This document shows positions 11,444-21,827 of a stretch of 28,482 bases of DNA, one piece after another. The notes under the pieces are model-generated. The model saw only the letters and a program-made list of their open reading frames with translations. It searched no databases and was not told the DNA's origin. The DNA comes from Saccoglossus kowalevskii (lineage: Eukaryota > Hemichordata > Enteropneusta > Harrimaniidae): NCBI RefSeq assembly GCF_000003605.2, contig NW_003135361.1, positions 58,672 through 87,153 on the forward strand, read 5' to 3'. How positions within the stretch are numbered: position 1 is the stretch's first letter; every line of letters starts with the position of its first letter. A program made the position numbers and the translations under genes.

Positions 11444-11544
11444 GTAGAAGGATATGCATTTGGCGCACAGCTATTCAAAAATATGTTTTTGGCTGTTGCC
11501 ATGGCAACGGTGGGCCAGCGATATTTTTTAAAGATTTTACCACC
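11444..11544 (+). repeat. Internal repeat unit, copy 2
   Basis: Second copy of the unit at 11218-11317, ending immediately before the GACA tract. It holds the perfect X-box palindrome. The direct duplication inside an inverted-repeat element suggests growth by unit duplication before or during amplification. Confidence 0.7.
11495..11508. promoter_or_regulatory. Perfect RFX X-box palindrome
   Basis: GTTGCCATGGCAAC is a perfect 14-bp inverted repeat and matches the consensus RFX-family X-box (GTTGCC, two bases, GGCAAC) used at ciliary and other genes in animals. Degenerate relatives lie within the same element at 10910-10922 (GTTGCTATGGTAG) and 11270-11283 (ATTTCCATTGCAAC). Binding is inferred from the motif. 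Confidence 0.45.
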
Positions 11545-11574
11545 GACAGACAGACAGACAGACAGACAGACAGA
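11545..11574 (+). repeat. (GACA)n microsatellite
   Basis: Seven and a half GACA units without interruption, inside the inverted-repeat element and 25 bp from its right subterminal repeat. Confidence 0.95.
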
Positions 11575-11635
11575 AAAGTAATTTTAATGGGCAATCCTAG
11601 CGGAGCGGATCGCCAACAACGGTTATAATGTAGTG

Positions 11636-12204
11636 ATGAAATTGTACGCCACACACATCAGTTTACATATTTTCTTGATTATGCTGGTCTAAGAAGAAGC
11701 TAATAAACAACATACATATGGTAATTTCCGACGTGGATTGACAAGGCAAGGTTTCTTATGTAGATATCAAGCAATTTTCTATTAAGATTAGTCTGAGATG
11801 CACACCACACTACAGCCTTTGCCTCACAAATATAACACCACTGTTTCCGAGCGAACGTCGGACATAACAGATTACGTACTATATCTGTTAGTTTTGTTCA
11901 GTGCGTCCCCGAAGCAGAATTCGAAAAGCAATGCATGACGGGATGTATTGTAGTGACGACAATAAATATCTTCGATAAAATGGCGCAATGCACAAGGTTT
12001 CAATCATTATAATCTCGTAAACGCCGCAAAGTAATCTAGGGTTATATCATGTTTATTAACGGACATGGCGACTTTTGTGTAGTATAGCATGTTTCAATAT
12101 TTGAGATATGTCCACGTTGATAACACGTATCATGGCTTTTTATCAGGTCAGACGTTTAATGCACCATTTCTATAAACCATGCCCTCTAGTGACGGGAGCT
12201 TCTA
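11636..12204. other. Non-coding DNA, nothing recognised
   Basis: No frame, repeat or RNA structure recognised. Confidence 0.5.
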
Positions 12205-12221
12205 TGACGTCAAAATGACGT
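12205..12221 (+). promoter_or_regulatory. Paired CRE sites
   Basis: TGACGTCA (12205-12212), a perfect CREB/ATF palindrome, is followed after two bases by a second TGACGTA (12215-12221). Two sites ten bases apart would lie on the same face of the helix, roughly one turn apart. Confidence 0.4.
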
Positions 12222-12343
12222 ATATGGGTGGACACAATGAGTTAATTTATATAAATTAAAAGCCGATTTTTTGAATCTAATTTGAGTATTTAGTCCAGCC
12301 ACAACAAAGACCAAGTCAGACATGTGCAACTATGTGTCACTCT

Positions 12344-12423
12344 TTATCTTGATTCAAAAATAAACTAAGCACTGCTGCGATAAAAAACAACAACCCACGG
12401 CTGTGATAACTTGATAAAGATAA
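12344..12423. promoter_or_regulatory. Cluster of GATA motifs
   Basis: Four GATAA motifs in the same orientation lie at 12379-12383, 12405-12409, 12413-12417 and 12419-12423, and an oppositely oriented TTATCT lies at 12344-12349. Four in 45 bp is well above what base composition alone would give. GATA-factor enhancers often show such clusters. The paired CREs are 120 bp upstream. Confidence 0.4.
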
Positions 12424-12462
12424 AGCATCTCCTACTAATGTAAACTTCGCCCTTTCATGATT

Positions 12463-12506
12463 AAGTGTTTTGGCCTGTGGCCTCGACACTTAGTTTCAAC
12501 CGAAAC
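12463..12506 (+). repeat. Two adjacent small hairpins
   Basis: The first hairpin has outer arms AAGTGT (12463-12468) and ACACTT (12486-12491), a 3x3 internal loop, inner arms GGCC/GGCC and a TGT loop. The second has 5-bp arms GTTTC/GAAAC (12493-12506) around AACC. Together they make a compact structured stretch downstream of the GATA cluster. I see no match to tRNA, hammerhead, histone stem-loop or other known RNA folds. Confidence 0.4.
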
Positions 12507-15500
12507 GAGGAGGTCTCGGGGCGTTCACGGTAAATTAGAACATATCCTTTGTTTTTTGTTATTGTACAACAATCGGTTGTCTAGCGGTTGAGAATTCCAA
12601 TTCTGGCAACCAATATCCACTTGATTGTCCGGGAATGAACGTTCGTTTTATATATGTTTAGTGCACATTTCCCATGGATTATGTAATAACAAATTAATTC
12701 ACTTCAAAATTTCTTCTTATTTATGTTACTAACACATCTCCGATGTGCTAGCAACACAATACAAAGAGGGCTTCAAAACTAAACGCATTCTTCAATCGAA
12801 TAAGAGGAAACTGGGGATACTAAACGTCCCCTACGTTCATGGGACGGCGATAGTTCTTGCAAACGAGAATGCTCTCACAAAATACGATGACTCTGCGAAT
12901 TGTTTACCGTTCATGTCACATGATACTTTCAAATATTTACAGCTCAAATCCGTCAAGTCTGTATCAAAAGTAAATGTTCCTTATTCCTTAAAACTTATAT
13001 AGAACTTTTTAATAACTAAAAATAAACGGGATATATATGAGACTACATTTGCAATCTGCCCCGATGGGCGAATCAATTACTAATGAAGAGATTACATGTC
13101 TTATATTCCAAGAGAAGGTTATACCTATAATCAGAGATCATACCCCAAAGTGTAACACCTGTGTATTAGTTACGTCTTCAAGGTTCCTATTTCATAAAGG
13201 TTATATATTACTCAAATGTCAATAGATTACGATTATGTCCTTGTCTATTAAACTTTAATGTTATTTCATAGAACTGCTTATCCGATATCATGACAGGTAG
13301 TTGCCCCGAAAAAGAAATACGACTTCACGTATTCACTTAATTTCACACAATTGGCTTGTGTCTATTTGTGTACACATTGAACGAGTTACAGCACCGCCGA
13401 GAAAACTATATAGTATTCTAGATTAAATTAATACAAATAATATTCCACAGACATTTTACCTCACTAGTGTCTACCCTTTTCCTTGCCCGTTCTCGACAGA
13501 CGTAACATCTGTCATTATACAAATTAGTCTCTAGTCCAACAACCGTGCATGTGTTTGAGGGAATGGGGTGAAGATGTGATCAAATGCGCGCATCAAATGA
13601 TATGTGTTAATTCCGCCTTCCGTTTGTCTTTTGCTTTCAATGTGCGTAGATGTCTGTTAATTTCGCTAGCGCTAGGTGATTGTGTTTCATTTGCTGTATA
13701 ATATTCCAACTATGACAACAAGAGAGGTAATGTTTTTGCAATCAATGAAAACAGCCATCTTTGATCGGTTACAGAAAAAAATACGTATGGCAATACATTG
13801 GTAATTAACTCCGATGATGAAATGAACATATGGATTGAAGTTATTTCATCAAATGTGTTTTCAGCATAATAATGAGAGAATCATCGTGTTCTGCAAACCT
13901 TAAATATAGACGTATCTAAAATAGGTATACATGGTTAGACATATTTTTTTGAATATATGATTTTGATAACAGCATAAACATTGATAATTATATGCAGTAC
14001 AGATAACGAAAAAATCAGATTGAACAAGTCTATTATCAAAAATACATATAACAGCATCACCTAACATATTATAAAATAATAAATAGTTATAAATGTTATA
14101 AAAGCTTTTGAACATATCAATTTTGACATCGCACTAAGAATAAACTGAACTCATAAATACACATATATGTATCGATGTATATATCTATAGACTTTTAGTG
14201 ATGGAGTCCCATTCATAAGAATCAAGTTTTGTATTCTACACGTTTATTTGCCTAAGGAGTATTCTCTAAGTATTGTAATCAAATGCTATATAAATTAAGG
14301 GTTGTAATTACTCAAGGAACAGAGACTTTTCGGCACATTTCTGTTACTTAACTGACTCTCAGTTTTTGGCTGAGCATATTCAACAATAAAATCTAATTCT
14401 TTCGGGACATAATCGTAGATGTACGACCCGGTTTCTGTAATGTACATGGTTATTACAGTTAAAAATAAATTGTACATCTCCCCTTATGAATATATATTTC
14501 TTCATTTTATTAAGTTGGTCACGTCGCCGTAATCTAGATCGCATTTTCCATGTATCTATCCAATTCGGATATTCACTACGTGCTGAAATAACATACAGTA
14601 TATTGTGAAATTACCAATGCATGTACTACATTTTATCGTACAATTGATATTTTGTTTGATAGGTTGTTTGAGAGTACTTGTTCATTTAAAACAAACAAGC
14701 AATATTTTATGTCATAAATATGGGAATATATATCCACATATATAGGCTGTGTAAAATAATTGTTGAATTCATATTATACACAGTAGAATGAGAGAAAATA
14801 TAGTGGAGATTACATTGTTTTGACCCAAATTCGCCCGAATTGTTCCAGTCAACACCCAAAGATGCATGGATGTTAACTATATTAATTCAAGTTATGAATA
14901 AAATTGAAGAGACGGCCATCCAGTAACTTCTATAAACTTGTAATCTATAAAACCATTTGGGAATATATGTTTTTATTTTGTGTCAGTATAACCTGGAAGC
15001 TTGAAAACTTGGATCGAAATCACAAATAACCCGATGTGTGTGCATCCGGGGTCTAAGACAATTTCAGATCATATTTGTACCTTTTAATCGATCTATTCGA
15101 AAGCATGTGTCGCGTATCTCTTACGGCTATCTTATTGATTAAATTATTCATTTATGTCATGACTATTGTAGTTTAATCCACTGAAGTTACTTTACTTGAT
15201 CCAAGTCGTCGATGAATTGTGTTGTATGGTGTATACAACCCCATAGATTACGCCATGTAGACCAGAACTAAATACTCTCCCGAGGAAAGTAGCCTATTTG
15301 ACACCTACTTCCCCGCCATACTTTAATCTTATCCGGATCAGTCACGTAGAAAAGTCGTGATTTCAGTATACCAGGAAAAACGGGTTGTAGAAATTATGTT
15401 ATACGATCGACTGGCAAACATATGACAAGATCTATTAAGTCAGAAAATGACATAAAAAACCCAAGGCTTAGTGTCAAGAAAAAATTATGTTACCAGGCTA

Positions 15501-17540
15501 TGTAGATAATGTTTTATTCACATTCTTAATGATACCAAGTGAGTTATGTGTATTACATCTAAAATCGATAATTTCTCATTACCAATCTTAATAGGCTAAA
15601 TGGCATGTCAGAGTCTGATTCGTGATGCCCACTGCGGGGATGAAATCAAGTTTCCATTGAGTTCATATAATATCAAACCTTAGGGTCTTTATATGGATCA
15701 CATGGCAATTTAAAATGATGATCCAAATTATGCGTACTAAGAAGAAACTAATGTAGAATGAGTTATCGAATACATATTCATCTTCTTGGTGTAATTGGAA
15801 TTCGATGTCGACTATTTGAGTACAGATTACATCGTGTTCAAGGGTTAGAACATGAATGTTCAAGTTGATCATTAGGAAATACTTGAGTATAGCGTCCACC
15901 TGCCACAGTTTAAAAATGTAGATTTGATGAGATTAGTGGCATTCCGAACGGTTCAGGGCTCGTGTAGACGTGTACTGCATTCACACGTGACATTCGATTT
16001 AAATCTAGGGGGTACGGTTCCCTTTTGTCAGCACAAAGTTACTGGCTTGGTCTAAATACTCGTAAAACCTTTCTAATAGTATGAGATGTTTCCAAGCATT
16101 TATAGGTTTATGAACGGTTTTAGCTGTAGATATGAATCAGTTAAACACCCTATTCGTTTCGGCTTTAAATCCCAAAAGAGTACACGTACTCGGGCTGTAT
16201 CAAATACATAAGCAATGTGGCTTGTACACTGTGGAATTGCTTGAAATTAAGAAAAAAGTGAAATTGTATAACATTGAGTGCAATCTCATTTTTTAATTAC
16301 TCTCTCTGCTGTAGGTAATAAACAATTTGTGTATCCGTATTCAATCAGGTAGCAATTACAACAACATTACGACACACTGTCTCGATCTAATTACTTGTTA
16401 AACCTGCTTTCATGGGCGCCATTACCTCTCGTTTCGAGACAACTAATGGGTCGTATTGATCTCGTAAGAACTGCGTGCGCCTGATTTATTCCCATCACGA
16501 GATGTCTCCAATTTGGTTCCAGGTACTGTTTTATGGCTCTCTAAAATAAATATGTCACAGAAAACAAGACCAAGCATACATATTGTGAAGTTGAGTAGTA
16601 GTATATACCAGTTAGGATAATTGTCCACTCTCAATTTAACGTTTTACTGTCATTATTAATGACGAGTAACTACCTTTTCAAAGAAAGCGAAATACGAGCG
16701 CTTACCATACATATCTGAGAATATGTGCTATCAATTGGATTAATTGAATCAACGTTATGAAATCATAATATATTACGGTATCTGAAGACAAACAAGTCTC
16801 ACAATAATAACATGATCTTGAATAGAATAATTCGGGATAATAGCTGTAATACGCTCAAATCGACGTGTCATCGCGTCTGTATTACAGGAGTAAAAATAAA
16901 AGATACGATGTCATTGAACTCTATAGCTACTTCTGTATTCATACAAGGTTTTAAGTCTACTTTGGGCAATATATAACAATGATTTCGCAACATGTCACCG
17001 TTTACGATTCACGATCTAATTTTGCATTGAGAGTTTTGAAAGGCGAGGTTTGTTTATTCGATAGTTGGGTTAATTTATTAGGTTTTTTATTTTTATTTCG
17101 CAAACCCATACGAACTTGTGATAGCGATATCGCTGATATTTCGCTCTAACTGGGTCATGCGAACTTAACATTCATAGAAAAATACTTAAAAAAGTATAAT
17201 TTGTTTAAATATTGCTGTAGGTAATTCAACAAATAACAATTATTTTTCGCAAACTGTTATGCTCGAAATGTTTTTTGACGTACCTGTAGATCATGTATTT
17301 CAACAATTTTGTGTTTTTAGTTAAAATTATGCTTCTTTTCTTGCAAACACATGTTGGAAAGATACCGTAGATCCAGTAAATGCATGGAATATATATGTAA
17401 AGCTCGAGCAGTGAAAAAAAGTATTTGACATGTATGAACACACTAATAAACTCACTTGTGAAAGTTAGCTTAGTATAAGATTGAACTTGTTTGTTGTAGA
17501 AAGCATAACGTAGACAACACGTGTGATTTGCCTCACACAG
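12507..17540. other. Five kilobases of AT-rich DNA without recognisable features
   Basis: The best open stretches (85 codons at 12745-13002 from a GTG; 62 codons at 13037-13225) show no domain, no flanking splice signals that agree with the frame, and neutral composition. Small palindromes (CTAGCGCTAG at 13666-13675, AGCGATATCGCT at 17123-17134) are isolated. No transposon ends were found. This could be intronic or intergenic. Confidence 0.55.
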
Positions 17541-17560
17541 TTAATTGTCCAAAACCTCTT

Positions 17561-17595
17561 ACTAAATGACCCCAACTCTCCTATCTCCCTTCCAG
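17561..17595 (+). other. Strong-looking 3' splice site
   Basis: TACTAAATGAC at 17560-17570 resembles a branch point. It is followed by a pyrimidine-rich run (CTCTCCTATCTCCCTTCCAG) ending in AG at 17594-17595. All elements and distances fit an animal 3' splice site. Downstream, two frames stay open for only 24 and 28 codons and no GTAAG-type donor is near, so if real it would lead into a terminal or untranslated exon. Cryptic acceptors are common in non-coding DNA. Confidence 0.25.
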
Positions 17596-18622
17596 AAACC
17601 CAATGTGCCATTTTGAAAGGCTTAACCCAAATTTACCTAAAGCCCACACGTTATGCATTAGCAATCCAATGAACACCAAATGATTGAGTGTTTCACAGGG
17701 CTTCCATGTCTCCCAAGTGGTTTGAAAATATACTTTACAAGGATATGTGTATATGTGCATGTAACTTATATAGTTTGCATAAGCATGTTAATAATTCCTA
17801 TTGAATTACCGTTTACAGTGTGGCCAAATTCAACTCATACGTATTTGGAATACACTTCAACTGTCAATTTTGACGCACTGCTAGTACATGTGCTTCGAAC
17901 GGTCTCTGTTCGGACTTTAATGATCAATAGCATTTCATTTTATTCAGTGGCTTCACGTGCGTCTCATGGAAAAAGAGCATGAGCCGTCTTATACACGATG
18001 TGATAAAAGGTAATTAAGTTAAATCAAATTTCTTAAAATTGTTGTTTGTTATAACGTAAAACGATTACACGCACATGATACTGGTGACCGTTTTGAACAA
18101 AACTTATTTTTGAATAACACGACGCGAGCTCATTCGACACCATTGATTTAATCAGTATCATGGTATTATAAAGAAGAAATCAAACAAGTACGACTCCTTG
18201 ATCATTATTCAGGCAATGACAGAAATAACAAACCACGCTTATTTCCTTAATTGGACAATATCCCGAGACTCCTAATAACATGACTTCGTTTCGCCTTGAG
18301 GAAAGTTTCAATTAGTAGGTAAGCTCGAGCGAACCTATAAAACAATTTGTATACACGTGCACAGCATTTATATTTTTATGTTGCTTTATTTGTCGATGAT
18401 GCGTGTATTTAGAGGTCAATGTTTCTGTTTTGATACTGTTAGTGGAAATTTATGATTGCCCCTCAAATCTGTCATGGGAATATTTTATCTAGATTCTAAT
18501 TGTTCACACTATAAATTGACAACCTCGTTGATATGTATTATATGATGTCATGTTTTTATTCGCATATCTCGTTATGGAATCGGTTTACGTTCGTGGAGTA
18601 AATAAATTGATACCTCCACTAG
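17596..18622 (+). other. Non-coding or terminal-exon-like DNA, unassigned
   Basis: Follows the acceptor candidate. It includes a 100-codon frame at 17680-17982 with no recognisable domain. A donor-like AGGTAAGC lies at about 18317-18324 without a matching exon. Confidence 0.3.
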
Positions 18623-18694
18623 GGAAGTTGTCGATTGGTTCTAATATGTTCAAGAGGGGAGCTTGTCCTTGATACAAAGACGAACCCAACAAAG
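18623..18694 (+). other. Candidate 72-nt internal exon
   Basis: A CTCCACTAG acceptor-like sequence precedes 18623 and an AAAG/GTAAGG donor-like sequence follows 18694. One of the three frames is open across all 24 codons with phase 0 at both ends (GSCRLVLICSRGE...). The pyrimidine tract is short. The peptide matches nothing I know. A 72-nt open frame between an AG and a good donor can easily arise by chance. Confidence 0.12.
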
Positions 18695-18721
18695 GTAAGG
18701 TATCGGTACCGTTGGAACATC

Positions 18722-18887
18722 AATTTTGAAAATGACTTTTTATTCATAACTCAAAAAGTTAGGAATTCGTACGTTGTATAATTGTTGCACAGATTAATTC
18801 AACAAATGATATGTAGAGATATTGATCAGGGTTTCCATTTAAACAATAATTTTGGAGATGATTTATTGATAATTCAAAATGTTTAGG
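18722..18887 (+). repeat. Diverged tandem pair (~125 bp period)
   Basis: The ~42 bp segment at 18722-18764 (AATTTTGAAAATGAC... ending GTTAGGA) recurs at 18847-18887 (AATTTTGGAGATGA... ending TTTAGGA) with roughly 80% identity and a two-base gap. Weaker similarity may extend to both sides. It looks like an old tandem duplication. Confidence 0.5.
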
Positions 18888-19402
18888 AGGAGTACTCCGA
18901 AAACGTGGACCAATCTGTCAGATTTTATTTAAAAATTGAATATAGTGATTAAGATCAATGCTTTAATTTTGCGAGTTGTTTGCCCAAAAGAAAGTGACAT
19001 ACTAGTGCCTTAGATACACTTACCACACTTATTTATTCATTCTTCGAGCTACATCTTCACGCATATTGTTTTTAATTGAAATTCAGGACTTATTATTACC
19101 CAATATTGCGTAACAACATGGGACGGACGGGGATTATCACTTAACTAATGGTGATTATTATGCGGATGTCTGTCCTAGACATTTTACCATGCATTGTACA
19201 ACATACACGAACTAGAGCAAATTTTGTCAGCACATCATTCGTACAAGTGTCTAATTCAGATGGATAGACATATAATAACAACTAATCTCTGTTCTTCTAT
19301 TACAAGTGTCGTTTACAAAGACAGACAATGTTCAGACTTTTCAAAATGCGTGAGTCCGGATTTCCCCGTCATCTGTTAATCAGTGGTATGGAGTTACATT
19401 AC
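18888..19402. other. AT-rich non-coding DNA, nothing recognised
   Basis: Short chance frames only. Confidence 0.5.
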
Positions 19403-19616
19403 CGGCGTCCCATTCCGTGTTATGCGCCCACAGCGACACCATTAAACGAGTGAGTATTTGAAGCATATGATACACAAACACACGAATCCGTACAGTTAGC
19501 ATGATGGGTGATAGAACGTTTCTTGGGAGTTGTTTGGCGACCTCGAAAAATTGAACAAACATGTCATTGATAATTTCCAAGCTATAGAGTATGCGTGATT
19601 CGTGCTCATCAATCCC
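19403..19616 (-). other. Open minus-strand segment, weak exon candidate
   Basis: A minus-strand frame is open for 85 codons from just after a TGA at about 19640 to a stop at 19380; no ATG starts it. It alternates hydrophobic and polar residues in a protein-like way (for example LEIINDMFVQFFEVAKQL) and the DNA is less AT-rich than average. An AG precedes 19616 and a GTAATG follows 19403, giving a possible exon, but the pyrimidine tract is weak and I recognise no family. Confidence 0.15.
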
Positions 19617-19908
19617 CTTTGCTTGAATTAAGTTCAATCAGCGTACGATGTACGCATGAAAATAATAATGCATGCTGCAATTCATGTCGTTAGTGCACCG
19701 TGTGTGCTTACAACATATGAATAATTGAATAATAATTGCGTTTTATTTGATGCAACATAAATATCTTTGAACAAGAGTGTTCAGATCTTCAACTCTTAAC
19801 TTGCTTTTCAATTAAAAAAAATAAACCCTCTCCTACAAAATGAATTCTTCGGAAATGTCACCATGACCATCAACAACGCCTGATCGCTAAATGAACATTT
19901 AAAAACAT

Positions 19909-19928
19909 ATTGTGTCACATTACACAAT
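19909..19928. repeat. ATTGTGT/ACACAAT hairpin, copy A
   Basis: A perfect 7-bp inverted repeat (ATTGTGT and ACACAAT) around the 6-base loop CACATT. Nearly the same 21-base sequence occurs at 27401-27421 (copy B), differing only at two loop bases. The arms contain SOX-like ACAAT cores in everted orientation. Confidence 0.55.
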
Positions 19929-20213
19929 GTTCACAGAACAATTAATATCAAACTTGTTTGATTCCAGTCTGGGCTTAGCAATTATGGAAAATAAACTAAC
20001 TACGTCAAGGGAAAATACACTGACAGTGCGCTGATCGACAATCAATTTCACTTATTTCCGCATTAACGCAGTTCAACAAACTGGCAAACTGTATTTCCTA
20101 GTTACAACTTTCCAATCACAAGTATACAAGACATCAATCGCAAAGCATTGCCCACCATGCAGCTCCATAAAATAAAAGAAGGCGTTTACTTCATTCAACC
20201 TAGACGAATTAGT

Positions 20214-20312
20214 GACTATAGTCGACTACATTTGACCACAGTCACCTTGGTACTTGATGATCGACTATAAACTATGCATTAAATGCCATGGTTCCTAGCA
20301 TGGTCGACCATG
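20214..20312. repeat. Palindrome-rich stretch
   Basis: Perfect palindromes: GACTATAGTC (20214-20223), overlapping TAGTCGACTA (20219-20228), and CATGGTCGACCATG (20299-20312). TATAGTCGA (20218-20226) is also inverted as TCGACTATA (20261-20269). Downstream, GACCATCAACTA (20380-20391) is inverted as TAGTTGATGGTC (20510-20521), and CGGTTAACCG is at 20497-20506. The recurring TCGA/GTCGAC words suggest one origin, perhaps a terminal or untranslated part of the retroelement next to it, or a foldback repeat. Confidence 0.45.
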
Positions 20313-20496
20313 ATCGAGCATATGTTGAATGTCAGAAAAGATAGAGGACATATTATATAATGTAAGTCGAAAGGTAACTGACCATCAACTACCATTGTCA
20401 CTGATTATAGTCAAGTCTCATTTAAGAAAACGTGGTCGACAACGATCTCTGGGCACTGATATGATATGGTCTCAATTTACAAAAAAAACAAAACAA

Positions 20497-20747
20497 CGGT
20501 TAACCGCTATAGTTGATGGTCGATCACGGTAACAATCGTTAATACATCTAAGTACAATAATATGACAAACAAGTGGCTAATGGTAAATTATATAAAGCCT
20601 GAGATAGAACCGCAAGTACATAAAAAAAACCCGATTAGGGTGACTCTTCTGGGATATAAAGCTGAGACATGCAAGCCAGTGTTAAAGCAAACAATGCAAG
20701 CCAGATTATGTAGTAAATCCAGTTATAAAGAAAGCAATTCTTGGTAA
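20497..20747 (+). pseudogene. Protease-like segment 1 (aspartic retropepsin relic)
   Basis: Aspartic proteases of Ty3/Gypsy elements cut the gag-pol polyprotein; they have a hydrophobic strand into a D-T/S-G triad, then an alanine or serine, a hydrophobic run and a tyrosine 10-12 residues on. Here one frame reads RLTAIVDG at 20497-20520, with the D in place but the triad broken. The next frame then reads VTIVNTSKYNNM (20529-20564) and continues open to TAA at 20745 with LLGYKAETCKPVLKQ, similar to the second half of the fold. One frameshift separates the two parts. The end coincides with a GTAAGT donor-like word. It cannot be functional as it stands. Confidence 0.45.
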
Positions 20748-21212
20748 GTATGATTTGATACACCAGAACAATTCTAGATTTGCATTAACGTTTCTGTAGA
20801 CATTTTTTAACATGGTCTTTCCAACTTAATTAAAGATGTTACCACTTCTCTCATATCGAGACATTCAAATGAACATAGATTATGTTTTTTCTGTATTAAT
20901 TACCATCTAACCTGGGGAAACACTCTAACATAGACCTTGTCAGATACTGACCACTTAAAATATATAAACTGTGATATGTGAGACATGATCAAAACCAATG
21001 ACGGACAATATCTCTACGATAGATGTATAACTTCTCCTATAATCCATGGTGGTTAACTAAATCAAAATCCTTACACAAATCCAATAAAGTTGCGCCCACC
21101 AATTTACTGCTTAGAAAGATTTATTTCAATGTGGTCACTCAAGTGCGAGAAGTGAGAGTTAATAAGTATACAGGGCAAACAATGCAGTTATGCAAAAGTA
21201 AGCAAAGACCAA
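20748..21212. other. Unassigned DNA between retroelement segments
   Basis: 20748-21020 shows no coding resemblance and may be an untranslated part or an insertion. 21023-21212 is open in one frame as part of a 112-codon stretch rich in K, T and N; it could be a gag remnant, but I cannot support that by motif. Confidence 0.3.
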
Positions 21213-21317
21213 TGCACATGTACATGTTATTGTTGCGGACAACGACGGCCTCATCGAAAAAAGAGATGAGGTGCTACAAGCAGAAATATTTTTCAAACTA
21301 TTCTAAATTGCGTGACA
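21213..21317 (+). pseudogene. Possible gag zinc-knuckle relic
   Basis: One frame gives CTCTCYCCGQRRPHRKKR then a TGA (21213-21269), with C-x2-C-G and a histidine nearby, as in the first knuckle of gypsy-type gag proteins. Another frame gives CYKQKYFSNYSKLRD (21272-21316), loosely like a second knuckle in spacing but with the second cysteine and the histidine missing. Gag knuckles bind the RNA genome. The position just upstream of protease-like segment 2 fits. Resemblance is weak. Confidence 0.25.
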
Positions 21318-21438
21318 CAGAGAAGCAATCTACCAGTGATCAACGTGTATATAATATTTGAGATGGTACTTATAATGTTGTTCTGCATTGGGCAGTAAAC
21401 CTAGGTAACCGTTTATATGTATACTGACAAATGTGGAA

Positions 21439-21569
21439 ATTGACATTGTGTCAGCTGAATAATTAGTGAAGATCAGTTTCAACAAGCAAGACTTGGTAAA
21501 AATTCATTGCAGCTCAACACAGTGGGACTACCCAGATCACCACAATATAAGCAACCTAGTACTGTTAAG
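21439..21569 (+). pseudogene. Protease-like segment 2
   Basis: IDIVSAE (21439-21459) in one frame runs into IISEDQFQQARLGKNSLQL and onward in another frame (21459-21569, 37 codons, then TAA). The pattern, a hydrophobic strand then S-E-D-x-F, is what follows the D-S/T-G triad in gypsy-type proteases. The triad itself is not readable. It lies between the knuckle-like segment and the reverse transcriptase, the expected gene order. Confidence 0.35.
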
Positions 21570-21827
21570 TAAAGTAAATGCAGAACTTAATCGATTAAAT
21601 ATTTAAAAAATGGCCAATGCTCGAATTAAATGTTGAACACTAACACTTTCAAACTACCAAAGCAAGTAAGAATGAAATCCGATGAACAGATTCTAAATGC
21701 AAAGTAACCCTCGTTCCAGTACCAGAAAAAGTAGTGCCCTAATTGGTAACCCTAGGTATAACACCAGTAATGGGTACGCACACAGCAAACGTGAATACTA
21801 GACAGCCAGTATCATTTCGCATTGTAG

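Larger units (their letters stand above)
10849..11635. mobile_element. Non-autonomous inverted-repeat element with internal duplication
   Basis: The left end has TGGTTGGCGATCCGCCCCGC (10873-10892) and the right end, reversed, has TTGTTGGCGATCCGCTCCGC (11601-11620): 17 or more matching bases. CACTACA just outside the left copy (10849-10855) is matched by TGTAGTG at 11629-11635, so the termini probably start there, giving a ~787 bp element. No clean target-site duplication is visible. The interior carries two diverged copies of a ~100 bp unit, three X-box-like motifs and a GACA tract, and no transposase. Dispersed repeats ending in a GACAGACA run next to a GTTGCCATGGCAAC palindrome look familiar to me from invertebrate genomes, but I cannot assign the family. 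Confidence 0.65.

Noticed and set aside
12571-12612. tRNA-like segment: GGTTGTC, TAGCGGTTGAG and GGCAACCA ends that pair as a 7-bp acceptor
   Set aside because: Only about 40 bases long, with no anticodon arm or proper T-loop; at most a scrap of a tRNA-derived repeat.
12745-13225. Two successive 60-85 codon frames as exons of one gene
   Set aside because: Starts are GTG/ATG chance starts, splice signals do not fit the frames, and no domain is recognisable.
21023-21361. 112-codon plus-strand frame as a real gene
   Set aside because: It overlaps the frame-broken retroelement relic and contains at best a degenerate knuckle; no independent evidence of a gene.
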